Positions 33,995 to 39,613 of a stretch of 39,613 nt of DNA are shown one piece after another. How positions within the stretch are numbered: the first letter of the stretch is position 1; each line of letters begins with the position of its first letter. Both the position numbers and the translations under genes were made by a program. The notes under the pieces are model-generated. The model was not told where the DNA came from. It did not search any database and was given only the letters and a program-made list of their open reading frames with translations. This DNA is from Gemmataceae bacterium (GTDB lineage Bacteria > Planctomycetota > Planctomycetia > Gemmatales > Gemmataceae): NCBI GenBank assembly GCA_019752375.1, contig JAIEMG010000214.1, forward strand, positions 1 to 39,613, in the 5' to 3' direction.

Positions 33995-34185
33995 GCCCAA
34001 CTGCCGCCTGGGAGTACAACTATCGCGGTCCTAAGGTAGCGAACCTCGGGCGACCGAGCACAGCGATGCATCCGGAGTCTCTCGCAGATGACGGTTGCGT
34101 GTCAACGGTCAGCCGTTCGCGCCCTCGAACGCTGATACGGACGGCCGGGCAGTAATGCCTGCTTCTCGGGCCATCTTCGTTGGGC
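33995..34185 (+). ncRNA. Y-RNA-like unit 4 carrying a 23S rRNA-like segment
   Basis: Outer stem GCCCAAC/GTTGGGC, internal loop TGCC/CATCTTC, inner stem GCCTGGGAG/TTCTCGGGC. The 145-base insert is not tRNA-like. Positions 34018-34043 differ at only two bases from the conserved 23S rRNA segment around helices 69-71 (core CGGTCCTAAGGTAGCGAA, also the I-CeuI target). It is followed by a GNRA hairpin CTCGG-GCGA-CCGAG and a CGTTCG/CGAACG hairpin. The 23S comparison is from memory of the conserved rRNA sequence; similarity does not extend past the 26 bases. Confidence 0.65.
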
Positions 34186-34204
34186 CTTTTTCAACGGAAT
34201 CAAC

Positions 34205-34339
34205 GACCGACTGACGGTTCGGAGTCCATCGGATCCACTGGTGCGGGTTCGACTCCCGCCGGTGTCTTCGGACGCCGTGGTGTAACGGATAGCACGGTGG
34301 ACGGCGAAAGCCTGTTCTCTGGCCAAAACCTCGTCGGTC
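34205..34339 (+). ncRNA. Y-RNA-like unit 5: permuted tRNA mimic with UUCG-capped acceptor
   Basis: Outer stem GACCGAC/GTCGGTC, internal loop TGAC/AAAACCTC, inner stem GGTT(C)GGAG/CTCTGGCC. The module is the clearest tRNA mimic: anticodon-stem strand CCACT, T arm GCGGG-TTCGACT-CCCGC, acceptor CGGTGTC, tetraloop TTCG, acceptor GACGCCG, D arm GTGT-AACGGATA-GCAC, and GGTGG that pairs with CCACT. A GGC-GAAA-GCC hairpin sits between module and handle. A capped acceptor means it cannot be charged, so it is a mimic and not a tRNA gene. Confidence 0.8.
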
Positions 34340-34354
34340 TTTGAATCACAAGCA

Positions 34355-34447
34355 GCGATCGGCGAGCGGGGGGCGTGAGCCCCCTGAGGGAACACACAGC
34401 CACCCTGCACTCACACACGGGGCTCACGCCCCCCCCGCGCCGATCGC
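34355..34447. repeat. Palindromic repeat inserted between Y-like units 5 and 6
   Basis: GCGATCGGCG on the left and CGCCGATCGC on the right enclose inverted GGGGGCGTGAGCCCC-type hairpins. Like the other intergenic palindromes in this window; it probably inserted between two RNA units. Confidence 0.65.
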
Positions 34448-34456
34448 ACAATCACC

Positions 34457-34566
34457 GTCCGACTGCCGGTGCGGAGTACATCCCACCATGTTTTCGGCCT
34501 GCAAATGAGAAATGGGAGTTTCTCGCTACCGCAAGGTAGGGCCGCTCTGCCCACCCTTCGTCGGAC
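34457..34566 (+). ncRNA. Y-RNA-like unit 6 in the TROVE gene leader
   Basis: Outer stem GTCCGAC/GTCGGAC, internal loop TGCC/CACCCTTC, inner stem GGT(GC)GGAG/CTCTGCC, then TACATC. The insert folds as a three-way junction: CGGCC/GGCCG enclosing GAGAAA/TTTCTC and a GNRA hairpin CTACC-GCAA-GGTAG. It ends 21 bases before the TROVE start codon, so it is likely part of that mRNA leader and could let the Ro protein bind its own message. Confidence 0.7.
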
Positions 34567-34587
34567 CCTTATTGAAGGAGGCCACCG

Positions 34588-36207
34588 ATGGCCAACAAGA
34601 CGCTCTTCAGCAGCCTCAAGGCACTTCTGCCGCGTGCCGACGCCCGTAACGAAGCCGGCGGCCGCGCTTACACGCTGACGCCCAAGCACCAGCTGGCCCA
34701 GCTCGCCGCGACGGGATGCTTCAACGGCACCTACTACGGCGAGGCGGAAGACCAGCTCGCACCGCTGATCGCGCTGGCGGGCCAGGTGGGCGACAACGCC
34801 TTCCTGGCCAAGCTGGCGGTCTACAGCCGTGAGCGCGCCTTCATGAAGGACATGCCGGCGGCGCTGCTCCTGATGCTTTCGACGCGCGACCGCGACCTGT
34901 TCCGACGCGTGTTCGACCGCGTCGTGGACAACGGCCGGGTGCTGCGCACGCTCTTCCAGATGGTCCGCAGTGGTCAGTTTGGCCGCAAGGGGTTGTCGTA
35001 CGCGCTGCAGCGTGCGTTCCAGCGCTGGCTGAACAAGGCCAGCGTCGGTACGCTGCTGTCGGCCTCGATCGGCAACGACCCGAGCCTGCGCGACGTGCTG
35101 CGCATGGCCCGGCCGACGCCGACCGATGACGCCCGACGGGCGCTCTTCGGCTGGCTGACGGACCGGCCCGTCGACAAGTGGGCGCCGGCAACGCTGGCCG
35201 ACCTGCCCGCGGAAGTCGCGGCACTGGTCGCGTACCGTGTGGCGGAAACCGAGGTCGAGCAGATTCGAGCGCTCGGCGATGCGCCGCTGCGCTGGGACCT
35301 GCTGGCGGACGCCGCACGAGGTCCGTATGTCTGGAAGGCGATGGCGCGCCGCATGGGCCCGCAAGCGCTGCGCATGAACCTGAACACGCTCCTGCGGCAC
35401 GATGTGCTGGCGGACGCCGAGATGGTGGACTACGTTGCGGCTCGCATCGCCGATCCGGACGAAGTTCGCCGGTCGCGGCAGTTCCCGTACCAGTATTTGG
35501 CCGCTTACCTGAACGCCGAGTCAGCGCTCCCGGCGAGGATCAAGGACGCGCTCTGCGCGGCCGCGGAACTCGCGTGCGGCAACGTGCCTTCGCTGCCGGG
35601 ACCGGTCGTCATCGGCCTGGACGTGTCGGGTTCGATGAGCAGCGCCATCACGGGCCGGCGCGGCCGTGGCGCCACCAGCAAAATGCGCTGCGTGGACGTT
35701 GCTGCCCTGTTCGCCGCGGCCATCCTGCGCCGCAACCCGGGAAGCGTCATCGTCCCGTTCGACACGACGGCCCACAAGGCCGAGGTGCGGGCAGACGACA
35801 CGATCCTGAGCCTGGCGGAGCGGCTGGCCAAGTACGGCGGCGGTGGTACGGACTGCTCGTTGCCGCTGGCGGAAGCCAACGGCACGCTGCGATCCCAGCC
35901 GTTCGCCGGCTGTGTGCTGGTCAGCGACATGGAAGCGTGGGTCCGTGTCGGCCAGAACGGCTCGACGCCGGTGATGACGCAGTGGCAGGCGTTCGTGAAG
36001 AACCAGGCGCGTCTGCACGCCGCCGATTTCGCCGGTCCGAAGCTGGTCTGCATCAACCTGCAGCCGAACGCCGCGACCCAGGCGCCGGAGCGATCCGACA
36101 TCTTGAACATCGGCGGCTTCAGTGACGCGGTGTTCAACGTCGTGGCCGCCTTCCTCGGCGACGACGCCGAACGCTTCGTCCGTGAGGTCGAGGCGATCCA
36201 ACTGTAA
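34588..36207 (+). CDS. rsr: TROVE/Ro60-family RNA-binding protein
   Basis: 539 aa, the usual full length of Ro60/Rsr. ATG follows GAAGGAGG by six bases. The N-terminal TROVE region (about 1-320) is a ring of helical repeats ([56 protein letters not shown]). The C-terminal vWA domain has a complete MIDAS: DVSGSMS (D345, S347, S349), T421 in GGGGTDC and D447 in LVSDMEAW. Ro proteins are ring-shaped RNA chaperones that bind ends of misfolded or damaged RNA through the cavity and Y RNAs on the outer surface; in bacteria they work with exonucleases such as PNPase in RNA decay and rRNA maturation. Here the gene directly follows six Y-RNA-like units. Confidence 0.93.
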   Translation: MANKTLFSSLKALLPRADARNEAGGRAYTLTPKHQLAQLAATGCFNGTYYGEAEDQLAPLIALAGQVGDNAFLAKLAVYSRERAFMKDMPAALLLMLSTRDRDLFRRVFDRVVDNGRVLRTLFQMVRSGQFGRKGLSYALQRAFQRWLNKASVGTLLSASIGNDPSLRDVLRMARPTPTDDARRALFGWLTDRPVDKWAPATLADLPAEVAALVAYRVAETEVEQIRALGDAPLRWDLLADAARGPYVWKAMARRMGPQALRMNLNTLLRHDVLADAEMVDYVAARIADPDEVRRSRQFPYQYLAAYLNAESALPARIKDALCAAAELACGNVPSLPGPVVIGLDVSGSMSSAITGRRGRGATSKMRCVDVAALFAAAILRRNPGSVIVPFDTTAHKAEVRADDTILSLAERLAKYGGGGTDCSLPLAEANGTLRSQPFAGCVLVSDMEAWVRVGQNGSTPVMTQWQAFVKNQARLHAADFAGPKLVCINLQPNAATQAPERSDILNIGGFSDAVFNVVAAFLGDDAERFVREVEAIQL

Positions 36208-36212
36208 CCTAC

Positions 36213-36251
36213 ACGACCTCCGCGCAGGATCGCGCGGAGGTCGTTTCTTTT
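36213..36251 (+). terminator. Intrinsic terminator after the TROVE gene
   Basis: ACGACCTCCGCGC pairs perfectly with GCGCGGAGGTCGT around AGGATC, followed by TTCTTTT. It lies five bases past the stop codon and closes the Y-RNA/TROVE unit. Confidence 0.85.
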
Positions 36252-36339
36252 GCACATCCTTGCGGTTCCCCAGCAAAGCGGGATAGAATCCAGGCATTAC
36301 CCGTGCTCCGCCCCTGCTTCCTTTCCGGCGAGGGGAACC

Positions 36340-37293
36340 ATGTCCACCATCCGATCGCGCAGTGACGCACGGCGCGGCTTCTCGCTCATCGAACTGCTTG
36401 TCGTCATTGCGATCATCGCCATCCTGGTGGCGTTGCTGCTGGTCTCCGTACAGAAGGCGCGCGAGGCCGGTGCTCGCGCCGTGTGCAAGAACAACCTCAA
36501 GCAGATTGGCCTTGCCCTACATCTCTACCACGACGCCCAGGGCAATTTCCCATCGGGCAACGTGGCTTATGCGCCGGGCACCAGCATCTTGATGGACGAC
36601 CTGATGAACTGGGCGGTCTCCGTCTTGCCGTACCTAGAGCAGGACAACCTCTACGCGATGTACGACCAGAATCAGTACAACTCCAGCAACGCCAACAAGG
36701 CCGTGCGCGAGATGCGTGTTCTTGTCTTCGAGTGCCCCGCCGATCCTCTGGCGGGCACATTGCAGAATCCCGAAAGCGGCCCCGGCGCTGGTGTGCAGTA
36801 TCGTCACGGCTCGTACCGAGGTGTCTCCGGCCGCAGTGACGGATCCGGCTGGTTCGACCAGGCCGCTGAATCGACGATGCCCCGGCAGTGGCTCGGCATT
36901 CTCCATTCCGACGGGCCTCCGTACAATCTCGGCTCCGAACGAGTCACCGACGTGCTGGACGGAACCGGCAACACGCTGATGGTCGGCGAACGCGCCCACA
37001 GCACGCATAGCAACCGCGCCACGTTCTGGGCCTACACCTACGGCGGTTACAATTCTTCGGCGGGCGTGCCCGAGTCCCGTATCTTTCTGCGCGATTATGA
37101 CCTCTGTGTCCAGACGCCGGGCGTGGGCGGCGAGAACCCGTGCAAGCGCGGCTGGTCGAGTTTTCACAGCGGCGATGTCGTTAACTTCGTCTTCGTCGAT
37201 GGCTCGGTCCGCACGCTGCACGTCAACATCAACGTCAACACGTTCGTCGCGATGACGACTGTGCGCGGCGGCGAGACCGACGTGGAGTATTGA
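36340..37293 (+). CDS. DUF1559 pseudopilin-like protein
   Basis: 317 aa. Type IV pilin-like leader: RRGFSLIELLVVIAIIAILVALLL with the G|F cleavage site and conserved Glu at +5. Then AVCKNNLKQIGLALHLYHDAQGNFPSG, the DUF1559 signature, and a C-terminal FHSGDVVNFVFVDGSVRTL, the H-x9-DG tail of the family. GAGGGG precedes the ATG. These proteins occur in dozens of copies per planctomycete genome and are thought to be secreted or assembled by a type II/IV-like machine; the individual roles are unknown. The next gene, a lipoprotein, starts 15 bases after its stop, the usual pair. Confidence 0.93.
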   Translation: MSTIRSRSDARRGFSLIELLVVIAIIAILVALLLVSVQKAREAGARAVCKNNLKQIGLALHLYHDAQGNFPSGNVAYAPGTSILMDDLMNWAVSVLPYLEQDNLYAMYDQNQYNSSNANKAVREMRVLVFECPADPLAGTLQNPESGPGAGVQYRHGSYRGVSGRSDGSGWFDQAAESTMPRQWLGILHSDGPPYNLGSERVTDVLDGTGNTLMVGERAHSTHSNRATFWAYTYGGYNSSAGVPESRIFLRDYDLCVQTPGVGGENPCKRGWSSFHSGDVVNFVFVDGSVRTLHVNINVNTFVAMTTVRGGETDVEY

Positions 37294-37307
37294 GGGAGGT
37301 CCCGTTC

Positions 37308-37721
37308 ATGCGGCACGCGTTCACGGCTCTGGTGCTGCTGGGGGTCGTCGGCTGCGGTGGCACGAAGTACGCGCCGGTTTCGGGCCGCGTGACGCTCGAC
37401 GGCCAACCTCTGACGGACGCCGTCGTCATCTTTCAGCCGATCGGCGACCCACGCGACCCTGGCGGTCCCGGCTCCGCCGCCAAGACCAACGCCAATGGCG
37501 AGTATACCCTCAAGGTCGTCGGACCGGGCGATCGTGCCGGCGCCTTGGTGGGGAAGCATCAGGTCCGGATTTCCACGCGTACCAGCAGTGCCAGTCCCAG
37601 CGATGAAAGCGCGAACCAGACGCCGGAACGCGTGCCCGCCAAGTATGTCCGGGACCCACTCACCTTCGAGGTGCCTGCCGAGGGCACGGGGACCGCGCAC
37701 TTCGATCTGACTTCTGAGTGA
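37308..37721 (+). CDS. Lipoprotein with carboxypeptidase-regulatory-like fold
   Basis: 137 aa. Lipobox in LVLLGVVGCGG, so lipid-anchored after signal peptidase II. The mature part KYAPVSGRVTLDGQPLTDAVVIFQP...GEYTLKV is the beta-sandwich found in small planctomycete lipoproteins that follow DUF1559 genes. GGAGG precedes the ATG, 15 bases after the DUF1559 stop; the two are surely one operon. Function unknown; a partner role for the pseudopilin is inferred from the repeated pairing. Confidence 0.85.
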   Translation: MRHAFTALVLLGVVGCGGTKYAPVSGRVTLDGQPLTDAVVIFQPIGDPRDPGGPGSAAKTNANGEYTLKVVGPGDRAGALVGKHQVRISTRTSSASPSDESANQTPERVPAKYVRDPLTFEVPAEGTGTAHFDLTSE

Positions 37722-37866
37722 AACCCACACCGGCTACAAGTTCCAGAATAACGGCCCTATCACACCGTTTCGATTGTTTCGAGGTTAGCGATGAAGCGGG
37801 TTGCCTGGCTCGTCCGGGCAACAAACCGAGTCGCGCCTGCATTGTTGAAAACCCTGCGTTCACGGA

Positions 37867-37934
37867 GGTTGCGGCCGGCACCGCCGGCCCTACAGGCCTA
37901 AATTCTTGTAGGGCCGGCGGCGCCGGCCGCAACC
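37867..37934. repeat. GTAG-type REP pair
   Basis: Inverted 27-base arms; the right unit is GTAG + GGCCGGC-GGC-GCCGGCC, the left its inverse with one change. Lies in the 341-base gap between the lipoprotein and porin genes, where I see nothing else. Confidence 0.7.
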
Positions 37935-38062
37935 GAACTGCACCTCAAAGGGGTTTTCGACAAAGCGAGTCGCGCCGCTTCAGTCCCTATCTTCTCCAGA
38001 CGATACTGCTGCTAAGGCACGATCCGGCTTGCTTTGCCGGCCAGGCGTTGGGCGAGGCACTC

Positions 38063-39556
38063 ATGTCAAGGAGGCTCCGGTTCACTTGCGGAGCATGGCT
38101 CGTCTTCGCGAGCTTGGCCCTGGGTCAGTCGCCCACCGATTCCGGCCCGCCGGGCAGCCTCAAGCCTCCCCCGTGGTACCCAGTATCGGCCTCCGGGCCC
38201 CGGTCTCCGCCTTTTGATACGCTGATAATGGGAGACAACGACTCCTCGCACGCGGACTCGGGCAAGGGCAACGGCCCAGGCGGTGGAAGAGACAGCAGCA
38301 CCGGTGGGGCGTCGTCATCGGCGACCAGTGCCAATCCCGCGGCGGTCGACATCGTGACCGGTACGGGGGCGCTGGGTCGGTTTCTGGGCTTCGACAAGGA
38401 GTCGGGGGTCCGGTTGGGCGGCGCGTGGATCGGCGACGTCAACTGGCTCATGTCCGGCGGCCTGAAGCCGGGCCATTGGACCGGCGACTGCCTGACTCTC
38501 GTCGATCTCACCCTGGACTCTCAAAAGCTCTTCGGAATCAAGGGCGGCTTGCTCGGCGTCGAGTTCCTGCAGTTCACCGGCCAGCCGGTTAATGACGAGG
38601 CGGGGGTCGTCCAGGGCTACAACGGGCTGGTCGTGAGGCCGCCGCTGGTGCGGCAAGAACTTTACGAACTGTGGTGGCGTCAGGAGTTGTTCGACAAGAA
38701 GCTTGTCGTACGAATTGGCAAATCAGTCCCGACCTTTGACTTCAACAACGTCAGCCGTGCGGTACCGGTTGGCGACGTCAGCGGCGATATCCCCTCCGTC
38801 TCGGGCCTGATCTACACGCCGCTCTTTGTTAACACGACCCTGGCGGGGAAGATCCCGGGCTACTATAACTCGGCCACGGGCATCACCGCGACCTGGATCC
38901 CCAACCCGAACTTCTACTTCTCCTACGGATGCTACGACGGCAATCGGGCCACGGGCGAGCAGATCGGCCTGCACGGTCCGCAGTTCAACGGACATTACTT
39001 CCACATCTGGGAGGCGGGCGGAACCTGGCGCATTGGCTCCGAGAACAAGCCCGGCAAGTTTGGTGCGGGCGTGTGGGACCAGACCGGGCCCTTGACGGCA
39101 GTCAACGGCGCCCAGGTGCAGGGCGCGAGCGGCGCGTACCTGTTCGGTTCCCAGCGCCTGTGGTATCGGCGCCCGGGGGAGGACAACAGCGGTGTGGCGG
39201 CGTTCTATCAGTTTGGCACCACCAACTCGAACACGGCGCTCGCCCGCCAGTATTGTGGAGCGGGCCTCACCGGCTTCGGCCTGGCGCCCAGTCGGCCCAA
39301 GGATTCGCTGGGCTGCGGCCTCGCCTGGGCCTGGCTCAACACCGATCCCAACGCCGGCCAGTTTTACTTCCCCGACGTGCCGGGCGATTCGACCCGCATG
39401 CGAACCAACGAACTCATGTTTCAGAGCTACTACCAGGTATTCGTACGCGACGGGGCTTATCTCCAGCCGAACCTCACGTATGTGCCCAACCCCGGAGAGC
39501 GACCCGGCATCCGCGAGGCGTGGGCTCTGACGTTGCGCGTCATTGTCCTCTTTTAG
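38063..39556 (+). CDS. OprB-type carbohydrate porin
   Basis: 497 aa. Signal peptide ending ASLALGQ, a Gly/Ser/Asp-rich low-complexity stretch (about 40-90), then the OprB-like barrel: LGGAWIGDVNWLMSGGLKPGHWTGDCLTLVDLTLD (in parts), LLGVEFLQFTGQPVND, ELWWRQELFDKKLVVRIGKSVPTFDFN, FGAGVWDQTGPL, AAFYQFGTTNSN and a C-terminal EAWALTLRVIVLF. OprB porins let sugars diffuse across the outer membrane. The ATG has GCGAGG upstream; a longer open frame to 37718 has no support because it runs through the REP pair. Confidence 0.85.
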   Translation: MSRRLRFTCGAWLVFASLALGQSPTDSGPPGSLKPPPWYPVSASGPRSPPFDTLIMGDNDSSHADSGKGNGPGGGRDSSTGGASSSATSANPAAVDIVTGTGALGRFLGFDKESGVRLGGAWIGDVNWLMSGGLKPGHWTGDCLTLVDLTLDSQKLFGIKGGLLGVEFLQFTGQPVNDEAGVVQGYNGLVVRPPLVRQELYELWWRQELFDKKLVVRIGKSVPTFDFNNVSRAVPVGDVSGDIPSVSGLIYTPLFVNTTLAGKIPGYYNSATGITATWIPNPNFYFSYGCYDGNRATGEQIGLHGPQFNGHYFHIWEAGGTWRIGSENKPGKFGAGVWDQTGPLTAVNGAQVQGASGAYLFGSQRLWYRRPGEDNSGVAAFYQFGTTNSNTALARQYCGAGLTGFGLAPSRPKDSLGCGLAWAWLNTDPNAGQFYFPDVPGDSTRMRTNELMFQSYYQVFVRDGAYLQPNLTYVPNPGERPGIREAWALTLRVIVLF

Positions 39557-39563
39557 AGACTAT

Positions 39564-39589
39564 CCGGAAAGAACCTTCGGGTTTTTCGG
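39564..39589 (+). terminator. Possible terminator after the porin
   Basis: CCGGAAAGAACC can pair with GGGTTTTTCGG, seven bases after the porin stop; imperfect stem with a T-rich right arm. Confidence 0.35.
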
Positions 39590-39613
39590 GTTTGGCCAGC
39601 TGTTAGGCAGCTG

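Noticed and set aside
34010..34060. Group I intron or real rRNA gene at the 23S-like segment
   Set aside because: The I-CeuI-type core is uninterrupted, no intron core elements are seen, and similarity to 23S stops after 26 bases.
33607..34339. Permuted tRNA genes that yield working tRNAs
   Set aside because: The halves of units 2, 3 and 5 do pair as tRNA bodies, but each is enclosed in a conserved outer handle, one is capped by UUCG, and the anticodon loop is replaced by the handle; a Y-RNA tRNA mimic explains all of this better.

Overview
The window looks like chromosomal DNA from a GC-rich planctomycete of the Gemmataceae type. This rests on lineage-typical families: a Tat-exported DUF1501 protein, a BBP7 outer-membrane protein, a DUF1559 pseudopilin followed by a small lipoprotein, a TIGR03000-like domain, and an ECF sigma factor coupled to a membrane VIT/vWA protein. 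All names come from reading motifs; no database search was run.

Layout. 1-215 is the start of an antitoxin-like ribbon-helix-helix gene cut by the window edge. 430-7746 carries an AddB-like nuclease and an AddA-like helicase (double-strand-break processing) around a small divergent secreted protein. 7756-11038 holds a BBP7 protein, two small genes and an Rpn/PD-(D/E)XK protein. 11059-15074 (minus) is an ECF sigma factor translationally coupled to a 1172-aa VIT/vWA protein. 15562-19607 has a planctomycete hypothetical, trpS and an APC amino-acid permease. 19701-22937 is an exported protein with five tandem methyltransferase domains. 23123-24668 has three small minus-strand genes (two with HEAT repeats). 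25652-30965 has an alpha/beta-hydrolase-like protein, DUF1501, an HD-GYP response regulator and a small Ser/Thr kinase. 36340-39556 has DUF1559, a lipoprotein and an OprB-type porin.

The most unusual part is 31414-36251. Nineteen tRNA-like genes covering most amino acids lie head to tail. They include one with a UCA anticodon, one Arg(GCG) and three lacking the near-universal U33. After them come six structured RNAs sharing one two-part stem whose outer strands covary from copy to copy, and then a full-length TROVE/Ro60 gene closed by a strong terminator. I read the six as Y-RNA-like RNAs for that Ro protein. Three carry circularly permuted tRNA mimics (one with the acceptor stem capped by UUCG), one carries a 26-nt stretch almost identical to the conserved 23S rRNA segment around helices 69-71, and the last sits in the leader of the TROVE gene. 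The picture is a common Ro-binding handle with exchangeable modules, co-transcribed with or adjacent to a tRNA array.

A second theme is abundant small repeats: GTAG-footed palindromes in inverted pairs (REP/BIME-like), some nested inside MITE-like terminal inverted repeats, and 6-7-nt tandem repeats folded back into long hairpins, three of which separate tRNAs in the array.
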